Of a stretch of DNA of 34,623 nucleotides, positions 1-10,545 are shown in pieces. The position numbers and the translations under genes were made by a program. Within the stretch, counting starts at the first letter, position 1. Every line of letters starts with the position of its first letter. The DNA is from Acanthamoeba lenticulata (taxonomy: Eukaryota > Discosea > Longamoebia > Acanthamoebidae), in the NCBI GenBank assembly GCA_002179805.1, contig NAVB01000265.1, positions 1 to 34,623 on the forward strand. Reading direction: 5' to 3'. The notes beneath the pieces were generated by a model. It searched no databases. It was given only the letters and a program-made list of their open reading frames with translations, and was not told the DNA's origin.

Positions 1-818
1 AAAACAAAAACAAAAGGGCGGATGTTCAAGTGGTGGTCCAACAGCACGCTGGAGCAGTTCAACAAGCGCGCCCAGTGCGTGGCGAGCTTCTACTCCGAGT
101 ACACGCCCCTGCCGGGCGTGCACGTCAACGGCAACCTCACCAACGGCGAGAACATCGCCGACATGGGTCCGCCTCCCTCATCTTCATCCTTCATCCCCTC
201 CCTTGCCTGGCGCACATGAACCTGACCTGACTCGATCATCATTACGATGACGACGATGATGATGACGACGACGATGCTGATGGTGACGGGCTTGGCTTCG
301 CTGCATGGCGCAGGCGGCCTGAAGGCGGCCTACTATGCGTTCCAGGCGGCCAAGGAGCATGAGCGCGAGACGCGACACATCACGGACGACCTCATCCGCG
401 AGACCTTTGACGGTCTCACGGACGACCAGCTCTTCTTCGTCTCCTTTGCGCAGCTCTGGCACGTCGCTTTTTCTTTTTCTTTTCTGTTTCTTCCTCCGCT
501 TGACGTCTCTGTTGCTTTGGGTTGCGGCTGGACTGAGCAGGTGCGGGAAGACGAGCGAGAAGCATCTGCGCATCTCGTTGGCGTCCGACCCCCACTCGCC
601 CTACGAGTACCGCGTCAACGGTACCCCCCCCCCGGTCCCTCTTTCTCGCGCCGCAGGTGACGTCGACGTTGGCAACATTGTGGACGTTGACGACTTGCGT
701 GTGTGCGTCGTTTGTACGGCCGACAGGTCCGGCCTCGAACAGCCCCGAGTTTGCGTCGGCGTTCAAGTGCCCCAGCAAGGCGCCCATGAACCCCGTGAAC
801 AAGTGCTCCGTCTGGTGA
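1..818 (+). CDS. M13 (neprilysin-family) zinc metallopeptidase, 3' part only
   Basis: C-terminal fragment of a neprilysin/endothelin-converting-enzyme-type peptidase; the gene begins before the window. Exons by splice logic are 17-166, 314-458, 541-620 and 727-818. The spliced product contains GENIADMGGLKAA, the family motif that carries the third zinc ligand (Glu) and a catalytic-site Asp. It then shows QLFFVSFAQLWC, HSPYEYRVNG, and a terminal KCSVW with the cysteine four residues from the C terminus, as is typical of M13 enzymes. The HExxH helix must lie upstream. M13 enzymes usually cleave small peptides outside the cell or in the secretory lumen; location cannot be judged here. Intron 2 can only be closed in frame with a GC donor at 459-460, giving W-C across the junction. 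Family assignment is firm; substrate is unknown. Confidence 0.9.
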
Positions 819-916
819 TCAGCTCCTCCCGTGGTGTGCTACATCCAATCGTTCGATTCGGTGCCTGTTTGGGGCAATTTTCATTTTTAGCCAAATATTT
901 AAAAATGTAAAGGAAA

Positions 917-2158
917 ATGCGGAGGAAATCAGTGAGTGTGAACAACTGGTCGCGTTGTTGGGGACCACAAAAAGAGAGCAGAGCGGGGGAGGAGCCACGC
1001 CTTGCTTTGTAAGTAGATCTGTCTTCTGTTGCCGTTTCCTATGTCGACGTATGCTTCCCCTCGCTGCAGTCTTGGGTCAATTCTCCCTCGCCAAGATTGG
1101 GAGCAGATTTGCTCTACAGCAATGGGGGCCGGAATTGTGCTACTTGTCTTACGCGATGGAGTGCACGCGCAGGCACAAAGTCACGGACTTGAGAACGAGC
1201 GATTCGGGCATTCAGCTCATCTCCTACGACGCCTTTGTCGGTATGTGCCCGGCTCCTCCGCCACCGCCTCAGCTCCTCACCCTCCTCTCCCTCTCTCTTC
1301 CGGTCGCAGAGGAGAAGGCCCGCTTCAACACGTCCCTCACGTGCTCGCTCTCCCTCTACGGCGGCGGCTCGCACTACTTTGAATACGCCGGTGCGTCGTT
1401 TTCGTTCTTTTTTTTCGTTCTTTGCTGCCCTTTGGCTGTGCGGGTCGTTGACGCTGCGCTTCTCTGCTCTCCACCGCGCAGACATCTGGGAGGACTCCTA
1501 CCAGGAGCACCCCGTCGGCGAGTCCCGGGTGCTGCACGGCGAGTACAAGATCGACGAGGACGGCACGCTCCACCTCGAGGGCGAGCTCTACACCAAGAGC
1601 ACCCACATGGGCGGTATGCGCTCCTGGACTTGTCCGGATTGGCCCAATTGGCTGACCCTTTAGCATCGTCCTCGTCCTCGTCCTCGTCCTCGTCTTTCTC
1701 GTCGTCTTGTCGCAGGTGGACAGGACGAGAAGGTAGAGGACCATCACGCGATGGTGTTGGAGACCCTGCCCAATGGCGACCTCAAGTTCGTGGCGGCCAA
1801 GTCCAACTTCAAGCCCGTCAGCGACGGCGTCGTCTTCAAGCAGAGCGAGGTGATCTCCACCAGCTCGCCAGCCGTTGGTTCGTTTTATATATATATGATT
1901 TTATTCTTTCTATTATATTTTATTTATTTTAAAATTTATGGCATTTGCTGTGGTGCAGCGGATGAAGCGGCGCGGCAAAGACGGAGCGAGATCGCGGCGC
2001 TGGCCTCGCCAGAAGGCAAGCGGCTGGCGCAGGAGAAGAAGAGCGTGGTGCGCACGCTGAGCCTCGAGAAGGTCAAGCAGAAGCGCTCCAGCCTCGGCCA
2101 GGACACCAAGTCCCTCTCCCTTCAAGGGCCTCCGACCACCGCCAACCCCTCTTCATGA
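917..2158 (+). CDS. Unrecognised five- or six-exon protein (about 236 aa)
   Basis: I do not recognise this protein. The well-supported exons end at 1240, then run 1310-1390, 1482-1613, 1716-1877 and 1959-2158 (TGA). They join in one frame with canonical GT-AG introns. The start is uncertain. One model uses a 15-nt first exon (917-931, MRRKS) followed by a strong gtgagt donor and re-entry at 1120, giving 236 aa. Another starts at the in-frame ATG at 1051, giving 254 aa. The middle is rich in alternating hydrophobic and polar residues (NTSLTCSLSLYGGG, HLEGELYTKSTHMG), suggesting beta structure. The last 65 residues are highly charged, with many Lys, Arg, Ser and Gln, and look helical then disordered. 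There is no clear signal peptide or membrane segment. It lies 98 bp after the M13 gene on the same strand and converges with the receptor gene. Confidence 0.6.
1668..1700 (+). repeat. CGTCCT hexamer microsatellite in an intron
   Basis: About four tandem copies of a CGTCCT unit, followed by degenerate TCGTC repeats, inside the intron 1614-1715 of the unrecognised gene. It supplies the pyrimidine-rich tract before the acceptor. Confidence 0.8.
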
Positions 2159-2298
2159 CCAACACCCAAAATCCACCATAAAATTTCCTTTTTCTTTCCA
2201 TTTTCTGTCCAATTAATTTGTTATTCAATTCATTTATGATTTTGAATAATATTAATACTAGTACACAAGCTGATTGGCTGTGCTGCGTAAGAAGCGGC

Positions 2299-5200
2299 TC
2301 ACACGTTGTTGGAGGCCTGCTGGGTGGAGCCCTGGAGGAGGGCGTCGAGCTGCGACACGACTTCCTCCATGGGCGGCCGCTTCTTGGCGTCGCCGTGCCA
2401 GCACTTCTTCATCAGCTTCTTGAACGCCGGCGGGCAGTCGCCCGGAATGGCCGGCCGGCGGCCCTCGAGCACGTCGAGCGACACGCCCATGAAGTTGCGC
2501 CCGGCGTAGGGCTGCTTGCGCGTCAGGACCTCCCACATGATGACGCCGAACGAGAACGTGTCGGCCGCCTCGGAGTACTTCTCCCCGCGGATGACCTCGG
2601 GCGCCGTCCAGCAGGGCGTGCCGCAGCGGGTCATCGTCGCGTTCTCCTCCTTGATGCGCGCGAATCCAAAGTCGGCCACCTTGACGTTCCAGTTCTCGTC
2701 GACGAGCAGGTTGGAGGGCTTGAGGTCGCGGTGCACGATGACCGGGTGGAGCGAGTGGAGGTAGTTGATGCCCAGGGCCGCGCTGTGGAGCAGCCGCACC
2801 TTCTGGTGCCAGGCCAGCTTGACGCTCGAGTTGGCCACGAGGTCGCGCAGCGAGCCCTGCTTGACAAACTCGGTCACAATGCACAGGTTGGGCCGCTTGA
2901 CGCACGCGCCGATGAAGAGCACGATGTTCGGGTGGTGCAGCTCGGCCAGGAAGGCCATCTCGGCGCGGAACTCGAGCATGCGCCGCTCGTCGAGCTTCTG
3001 CTTGATGAACCGCTTGACGGCCACCTCGACGCCCTTCCACTTGCCGCGGTAGACGACGCCGTAGGACCCGAGGCCCACCTGCTTGCCCAGCGCGATCTCG
3101 TTGAAGTCGATCACCCACCGGCACAGGTTGGCCGACGTGAGGAAGTTGTCCTCCTGGAACATCATGCCCTCGCCCACCACCGCCTGCAGGTCGCCTCCGT
3201 CGCTGCTCGTCGCGCTCGACTGCGAGCCGTGCTCGCGGCGGCGGCCCTTGCCCTTTTGGTCGCCCGAGTCGCCCCCGCTGTGGTCGGAGGTGTCGTCCGA
3301 GTCCTTGTTGGTGCTGCTGGCCGGGTGGTGGCCACCGCGCGAGACGCCGCCAAAGAAGCGGCCCTCGAGCCCGCGCGGCTTGAGCTCGTAGAGCTTGGCC
3401 CCCTGCGGCACGTCCGGCATCTCAAACTTGCCCAGGCACACCAGCCGCGACTTGGCACCGCCGGCGGCCTGGCCTTCCTCGGCGCCACCGGTGAGCTCGG
3501 CGAGGACGTCGCGGACCTTGGCGTAGGCGACCTCGGACACGAGGATCTGGCCGCCGTGCGTCATGGCCGTGATGCGCGCCGCGGCGTTGACCACGGGCCC
3601 GATGTACTCCACGCGCCGCGTCATCGGGTCGCGCACGGCCCGCGGCTGCCCGGCGTGCACGCCCATGCGCACGCGCAGACCCTTGAACACAACGCGGTCG
3701 TCGGTGTCGCCCCACTCCTCGGCGGCGCCCGGGTGCTCGAGGAGGGCCTCGGGCCAGGCCAGCCGCACGAGCTCCTGCTGGGCCTCCATGCACCAGGCGA
3801 GCGCGTCGCGCGTGTGCTGGAAGGCCATGCAGAAGGAGCCCTCGCCGCTGTTGCGGTCGCGCAGAAAGACGACCTCATAGCCGTGGTGCTTCTTGAGCAG
3901 CGTGCGCAGCAGCTCGTTGTGGAGCAGCGTCGCGTCGCGCATGGCCTCGGCGTTGAACTCCCACAGCGAGGCCGCGCGCGTGATGTCCGAGAACACGATC
4001 GCCATCTCGCCCTCAGGCGCGCGCGCTCCGCCAGCCGCTCCTCCGCCGCCCGACACGGCCGACGCTCGGCCGCCTGCAAAGTCCCAAAAAGTCCGTGAGA
4101 TAATGATTATTAAGAAATAAATAAAGAAAAGGGAAGAAGAACGAACCGTCAGAGCTGGAGGAGCCCGTGCTGGTGTTGCTGGCCGAGCCGGTTGACGGCA
4201 GCGTCCACGATCCGAACCGATCGACGCCACCGCCCACGCCGCCGGACGAGGACGAGGTCGTCGTGCGCGTGAGCGATGACGTGCCGCCCTCGCCACCGAG
4301 TGCGCTCAGGCGCGTCATCACCTCCTGTGATGGTCATCCCCGATTATGAAGATGACGACGATGAGCATGAGCATGAGGACCATCATTATCAGACCAGACG
4401 AAGAAGGGCGGGGCGTACGAGGAAGGACGGGCGGATGGTCGGGTCCTGGTGCCAACACGCGCGGATGAGCTCGATGAACTCGACCGGCACGGTCTCCTGC
4501 CCGGCCTCAGGCAGCGGCGGCCGGGCGTTGTCGCGGAGGACGGCCACGGCCACGGCCGCGGGGCTCATGCCCATGTAGGGCTGCTCGCGTGTCATGAGCT
4601 CCCACAGGATGATGCCGAACGAGTAGACGTCGGTGAGCATAAAGTCCACGTCGGACATCTCGTTGAGGATCTCGGGCGCGGTCCAGTGGACGGAGCCCTG
4701 GATCTCCTTGGTGTTGGCGCGGCCGAGCTCCTCCTTGAACTTGGTGAGGCCAAAGTCGGACACCTTGAGGTTCCACTTGTTGTCGAGCAGCAGGTTGAGC
4801 GACTTGAGGTCGCGGTGCACGATGCCCGACGAGTGGAGGAAGTGCATGCCCTTGGCCGCCTGGTAGGCCATCTTGTTCCGCAGCGCGAACGGAATGTCCG
4901 GAATCAACTCGTTGTGCAGCAGCTGTGTTGTTTGGTGTTGTTTAAATGTTAGTCAAATTATTTTACTATTTTTTGATGAATATTAAAAAAATTCCAAAAA
5001 GATCTGATAAATCCGAAAGAATGCAAAGCACGAAACGTACATCAAAGAGGGAGCCGAGAGCCATGAACTCCATGAGGATGCACATCTTGGGGGGCTTGGT
5101 GCAGGCCGCCATGAAGAGGACCACGTTGGGGTGGCGCAGGGCCGTCATCACGCGCACCTCCTCGCGGAAGCTGCGCTCGATCTCGCGCCCGCCCTGCTCG

Positions 5201-8200
5201 GTGATCATCATCTTGACGGCCACCTCGGTGCCCTTCCACATGGCCTTGTAGACCTCGCCGTAGCCGCCGGCGCCGAGGCGCTCGCCCATCTCGAGCTCGC
5301 CCACGTCGACCTCCCAGTCATCCTCCTTGTGCCGGTTGGCGCGCGCCCACAGGACGGCGCCCACGACGACGCAGCACATGATGAGGCCGCCGACGATCGC
5401 CGCCGGGATGATGGAGCCCAGGATGGCCGCCAGCGGCACGTCGCTGCCGGCGCTGGCCACGGGCACGAGCTCGCAGTGGTCGCCCTCGTAGCCGGACTGG
5501 CAGAAGCAGACGCTGTGGCCGTTGGCGTCCTGCTTGCACACGCCGTGGTCGGAGCAGACCGTGCTCTGGTAGATGCAGTCGTAGATGGAGCTCACGTGCA
5601 CGCCGTCGCACGTCATGTTGGCCACAAAGTCCAGCAGGCGCGCCTTGACCGGCGCCGATTGGCCCGGCAGGCCCACGTAGTTCCTGGGACGCAGCGACAG
5701 AACATCGTCAGCTCGAAGAAGAAGAAGAAGAAGAAGCAGAGGAAGAGGACAAAGGGGATGCGCACTTGACGGCGAGGGAGATGGCGGTCGGGTCGGTCTG
5801 GGTCCAGTAGATCCAGTCCACGAGGGCGCCGGCCTTGACGCAGTCGACCATGCTCTGGGGGTGCACGATGAACTGGTGGTAGACCGCCATCGGCCAGCTG
5901 CCCGCGCTCGGACCTGAACCCGTCATCACCACCATCATCGTCAGCCCCAACGTTGTCGTCGACATCATCGTCTCTGTCGACAAAGAAAAAAGGACGTACC
6001 GTTGATAAAGTAGGACTGCGTCGGGTCGGCGCTGTAATCGTTGATGGCAGAGAGGAGGCTGTTGAAGTCGGCCGACACGCGGTAGCCCGCCGGGTTGATC
6101 AGGTCGGCAAAGCCCAGCTTGCGCTGCACGCGCATCTTCTCGTAGAGCCACATGGTCATCGTGTAGTCGGTGCCCACCATCGCCGGCGTCGGGTCGCTCA
6201 CGCTGATGAGCCGCCCCGCGTCGGCCACGGGCAGGTGCACGCTGGTGCCGGGGCCCACCTGCGCGCCGACGACGGCGAGCCGTCAGCCCACGATCACGAG
6301 CCAAGCGAGACGGGCCCACGTACGGTGGCGTTGAAGAGCGGGCTGGCGTCGCGCAGCGAGTCGAGCCAGACCTTGAGCACGGTCGGCGTGGTGGCGGGGA
6401 GGACCACGATGATGGCCGCGTCGGGGAGGAAGTCGGCCAGCGTCGGATTGAGGGCGCGGATGGCCGAGTGGTTCCAGTTGTCGACGGTGCCCAGCATGAT
6501 GTCGGCCACCGTGGGCAGATCGAGCAGCAGCGTGCCCTTGCCCAGGAGCTCAGGAATCTGTCATTCCAAATATTCATTATTTAATTCATTAATTATAACA
6601 ATAAAAATTTACTTATTTTTATATATTTTTGTGAAAAAAATAAAAACATGAGAAAGCCCTGACGTACGTTGTAGGAGACACCGACGGGGTAGGCCTGGAT
6701 GGGCACGGCGACCACGTCAGAGTTGGGGTCCTGCACGGTCCACGACCCGGTGATTGCGCCAAAGTCCACGTAGTCTGCAAGAAGAAGAGGCCTGTCAGCC
6801 CACGGTCGTGTCTCTGGGGACAAAGGGCAGGGACGGGGAGAACGCACAGGCGAGCAAGTCGGCCGTGGCGGCGGCGGTGGCGGCCTCAAAGTAGTGGAGG
6901 TTGATGTTGGGCGAGAGGTAGGCGTCCATCCACGCCGGGTAGAGATTGAACAAGAGGCCTTCGCCCACGAGCACCGTCAGCGCAAACGCGCGTTCGCTGT
7001 TGCACTTGATGAGGCCCATCAAGTCGGTCGTCTTCCTGTTGTTTGTCGTCACGACGAAGAAGCGGTCACGCGGGGTGAGCAACCAGACGCGGCGTGCAAG
7101 CAAGGCTGGGCGCCGTACGTCTTGTAGCCAAAGGGCAAGGCCGCGATGTTGAGGGCCTTGACGCCGGTCACGGCCCGCGGGTTGAGCTGGGACCAGGCGA
7201 TAAAGGCCAGCAGGCTCTGCAGCCTGGCGCAGTCGGACGTGTTGGTCGCCGCGCGCAGCAGCACAAAGTGGGTCATGACCACGGGCCACGAGGTCGACAC
7301 GTTGCCGTCAATGGCGTCGACACCGAGGTAGCCCGTCTCCAGCTGGGGCGTCACTTCGTTGAGGGCCGACAGCACCGAGGCCGAGGTGGCGTCCACCGTG
7401 AAGCCTGTTGCGTCGTGGGACCACAGAACAGAGGGTCAGAGAGAGAGAGAGAGAGTTCCCACCATAGGGGTCAATCCTCAACGCCCAGGGACATACCGGC
7501 CTTGTTCCGCATGCGTACATACTGGACACCGGCCTGGTTGGCAAAGTTGGCGGTCGAGTAGCTCAGGCTGTAGGGCGTGTTCTGCACGGTTCCGGTCCGG
7601 AAATATTAATGGTACGTTTTACGGCAAGTCCCACCTGATTGGTCCAATAATTGATAAAAAATCCGCACCTGGACCCACGTGGTCTGGGCCAGGCCGTCAC
7701 GGCCCGTGTTGGTCAGGTGGCCGACAAGGCCGGGGATGGAGGACCAGTTGGCCGGGGCCAGGTCGGTGGTCAAGTTGGCAAAGGCGGGGCTCCACCGCCG
7801 GAGCGCTTTGGTGAAGAGCATCGAGATGCCGCCCAAGGAGTCGTTGGCGTAGCCGAGAAGGATGCGCTGCGACGGGAGCGTGATGTTGGGGTTGAGCAAG
7901 GTCAAGGCCGTGTCATTCCACCACACGACGTTGCCCACCCAGATGTCGGCCAGCACCGCTCCGCTCAACACCTGCAACGACGACGACGACGAAAGCCTCT
8001 TGGGGTAAGCCACCAGGAAGATGGCCAAGAAGCGGGCGGAAGGAGGATGCGCGCACGAGCGGTGTGGCGATGGACGGCAAGTTGTAGATGGGCACCACGG
8101 GCTGGGCTCCGATGGGCAACAGGACGTTCGCGCCCAGATCTTCTTTCCGGACGCCCACGTCAACCACAGCAAAATCCTGTTGTTCTTTTTGGGTTAGTTA

Positions 8201-8650
8201 TTCATTTTAAAATCTGTTTTCGATATCTTTATTTCTATTTTTATTGATGGTAGGAAGCGCACCAAGAGGTCCAAGTTGAGGTAGTCGGTGATGGCCTGCG
8301 AAGTTGTGGACGCTGTGTAGGAGACCGTCGCGATCTCATTGATGTACTGTTCGCAGAGTAGTCGGAGAGAGGTCAGAGTTGAAGATGCTTTGATCAAAGT
8401 CCAAGAAGAGAGAGCTGACTGACCTGGTACGTATCGCCCAAGTAGGTCATGAAAGAGCTCGCAAAGCTGCTTCCCCCGCCGATAACGGAAACGGCTCCTA
8501 CTGGGTGGTCGGTTTAGTCATGGGCCACCACGAGCACTAGAGACGGAAAGAACAATAAAAGACTTGTCGCTATGTACCGCTCGTGGGTGGGATGACGGCC
8601 AGCAGGCTCAAGCATAGGCAAGCGATCACCGCCAGGTCGAGGCGAAGCAT
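2299..8650 (-). CDS. Single-pass receptor: PstS-like ectodomain, EGF-like, TM, kinase, nucleotide cyclase, kinase
   Basis: Sixteen exons: 8650-8578, 8500-8424, 8346-8263, 8176-8057, 7971-7669, 7581-7497, 7404-7119, 7035-6848, 6774-6668, 6557-6324, 6258-6000, 5913-5766, 5683-5041, 4922-4419, 4324-4147, 4073-2299 (5064 nt, 1687 aa). The start at 8650 is chosen because a signal peptide (MLRLDLAVIACLCLSLLAV) follows directly. Residues ~25-654 resemble phosphate-type solute-binding proteins (SVIGGGSSFASSF, WWNDTALTLLNPNITLP, NTGRDGLAQTTWVQ), probably with a second related lobe. Next come an EGF-like cysteine cluster (~690-727) and one membrane helix (~740-770). Kinase 1 (~785-1045) has VAVKMM, HRDLKSLNLLL, DFGL and WTAPEIL. 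The class III cyclase is at ~1120-1300 (VFSDIT, NAAAR). Kinase 2 (~1415-1673) has VAVKRF, HRDLKPSNLLV, DFGFA and WTAPEVI. Both kinases look active and TKL-like. Inferred role: an outside ligand controls kinase and cGMP/cAMP output. Ligand and nucleotide are unknown. Confidence 0.93.
5717..5737. repeat. GAA trinucleotide run in a receptor intron
   Basis: About seven GAA units on the + strand (TTC on the coding strand) inside the intron 5684-5765 of the receptor gene. On the coding strand it acts as the polypyrimidine tract. Confidence 0.8.
7438..7455. repeat. GA dinucleotide run in a receptor intron
   Basis: About nine GA units (CT on the coding strand) inside the intron 7405-7496 of the receptor gene. 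Confidence 0.85.
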
Positions 8651-8665
8651 TTCGCACTTGGGTTT

Positions 8666-8690
8666 TGTGCGTGTGCGTGTGTGTGTTTGT
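8666..8690. repeat. GT/CA microsatellite upstream of the receptor start
   Basis: A run of GT with a few interruptions ends about 16 nt upstream of the receptor ATG, so it probably lies in the 5' untranslated leader, as CA repeats on the coding strand. Confidence 0.8.
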
Positions 8691-9316
8691 GACTGGGCGC
8701 TGGAAGACACTGGACGAGAGCTGAGAACCGAGTCTTCTTGTACTTGTCGCTCAGTAGGTTCGGGGGTCAAGCCGACCGTACCCTTGCGTCAATTACACTC
8801 TAGGCGTTTAGAGTCAACTGGCCGCGTGCTTGGTACCACTGACCGCTTGCATTGGGCAGCGTTTTTGGCAACAGGAAGCAGATCTGGTGTTGACATGTCG
8901 TTCCTGGGTCATTCTTTTCGTGCTGGGAATGACGAGCCGTCGATTAGGCAAGTGCTCCTCAGACCTGTTGCCTTCTGCTCCCGTTGCGTTACACGGGAGG
9001 AGAGGTGCTGTTGGAGGTCTGGGCGTCATTGGTCGCAGCGTGGGAGTTTAAATGGCATTACATGATCACTGTGTTGTGCACAGTTCACCCGGTAACATAA
9101 CACGTCAGTCTCGTGCCGACACAAGGCAGAGAAAAAGCAAGAACGGCCGCGGTCGACACCAGCAAGAGTTCAAGTGCGGGTGCGCATACTTCCGGCTACG
9201 GTAGAAGAGTGGGTGCGGACGCACCTTGTAAACGCAGCTGAGCGCTCAGCCACAACGAACCACTGCGCCGCGGGATCTGTCTTGTCATGTGGTGATGTGC
9301 CGCTCTCAGGTACATG

Positions 9317-9323
9317 TATAAAA
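9317..9323 (+). promoter_or_regulatory. Putative TATA box of the histone-fold gene
   Basis: TATAAAA lies 80 bp upstream of the ATG at 9403 in otherwise mixed sequence. The spacing fits a TATA box with a roughly 50-nt leader. Position-based inference only. Confidence 0.45.
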
Positions 9324-9402
9324 TTAATGGGAAAAGAAACAGGAAAACTACCCGCTCCTTTTGGCGCCAATTCGATTCCTCTCACAAACAAACAACACAA
9401 GA

Positions 9403-10325
9403 ATGGCGTCAAAGAAGAAGAAAGAGCGAGAGCCGGCTTCCTCTTCCTCTTCCTCTTCCGATAGCGAACAAGAGGAAGAAGGAACGTCCAAGACGAAACT
9501 GCAGCTTCCCCTCGCGCGAGTCAAAAAAATCATGAAGAGCGACCCCGGTACCAAATTTTTTGATCCTCTGGGGTCCGTTTGCACAATAACAAGATTCTTA
9601 TCTTAATTTCTCACAGATGTGAAGTTGATTAGCAATGACGCAGCTATGTTGCTTGCTCATTCCACGGTAGGACCCTCGCCCCGATTGTTGCCAACAATTT
9701 GCCCCCCTTACGTTCCCATTACGCCTGCAGGAGCTTTTTGTGAACTTTCTGACGCGCGAGGCCTACCGCATCACCAAGGATGACACACGAAAGACTCTCC
9801 AGTACAAAGACTTATGTACAGCTATCTCCTGCTTCTCCTTCTCTTTCATCGTCTTGATCTTGGCGCAAGCGGAGGCCCTTACAACTTCACTCTGCTCGCG
9901 CCGACCATACAGCCACAGCGGTGCAAGAAAACGAGGTTCTGGACTTTCTTTTTGTACGTTCTGCTTCATCTCGAGGACTATGCCAGTGCCTGCCTGACGG
10001 TTTGACACGGTGGCTTGATCTCGGGCACATGCAGGACGTGATTCCACAGCGCCAGACCAAATACGAGATTGAAAAGCGGCTGCAAAGCAAACAAGACAAA
10101 GACAGCAGCAAGCAGCCTTCTCTGTCTTCCTCAAGTCGGTCAACGGCGTCATCTTCATCGTCCTCCTCTATGTCATCTTCGAAAGCCGGCGATAAGGCTC
10201 AAGAGGACAATGACGATGAGAAGGAGGAAGAGGAAAAGGAGGAAGAGAAAGCAGAGAAGCAAACGAGCAGCACGAGTGCGCCCAAGGGCGGCAAGCAGAA
10301 GGAGAACGACGCCATGGAAGAATGA
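9403..10325 (+). CDS. Histone-fold protein of the CHRAC/Dpb3/NF-YC type
   Basis: Exons 9403-9547, 9617-9666, 9731-9815, 9919-9953 and 10035-10325 give 606 nt, 201 aa. After a short Lys/Ser/Glu-rich N terminus comes LPLARVKKIMKSDPDVKLIS, the classic alpha-1/loop-1 of NF-YC/CHRAC1/Dpb3-type histone folds. It continues with AAMLLAHSTELFVNFLTREA, then a YKDL element and VLDFLFDVIP, so the fold spans about residues 25-105. The tail is Ser-rich then strongly acidic (Glu/Asp/Lys runs), as in several chromatin-remodelling and polymerase-epsilon accessory subunits. Such proteins pair with an NF-YB/Dpb4-like partner in the nucleus. Which complex (CHRAC, DNA polymerase epsilon, or a transcription regulator such as DRAP1) cannot be decided from sequence alone. 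Exon 4 is only 35 nt. Confidence 0.85.
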
Positions 10326-10545
10326 AGCGCCGTGTATTTATCTTTCCGCCTGGCCACTTTCGGTTGAACAACACTCCACACAGAAGGTGTACATCTCACT
10401 GGATGTAGAGGGTGTAGAGACCTGCCCAATGGTGAGTATCTGTCGGTTTGTTTAATGTAACCTGCAACATCTCTGTTCCAGACGAGGAAAAGGCGCAGGA
10501 CGAAGCTTTCAGTGAAGGCACAAAGATAAAACGCACGCCCCACAC

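Larger units (their letters stand above)
8651..9402. promoter_or_regulatory. Divergent intergenic region between receptor and histone-fold genes
   Basis: This is the longest gene-free stretch (752 bp). It lies between the receptor start (- strand, 8650) and the histone-fold start (+ strand, 9403), so it should hold both promoters. I see a GT-rich microsatellite (8666-8690) just upstream of the receptor ATG and a TATA-like element near 9317. Short open frames here have no recognisable composition or splice structure. No tRNA or other RNA gene was recognised. Confidence 0.5.

Noticed and set aside
955..1932. Uninterrupted 325-codon frame on the + strand
   Set aside because: Reads through clear introns (poly-Ser and poly-Phe stretches) and begins at a non-ATG codon. 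The spliced model is better.
2218..4098. 626-codon open frame on the + strand
   Set aside because: Exactly antisense to the cyclase and second-kinase exon, and its composition (Arg/Val/Leu/His) is a reverse shadow of GC-rich coding sequence.
9160..9260. tRNA-like fragment around GAGTTCAAGTGC
   Set aside because: No matching acceptor stem, D-arm or anticodon arm could be found.
8814..9412. Several short open frames in the divergent region
   Set aside because: No splice structure, no coding-like composition, no recognisable motif.
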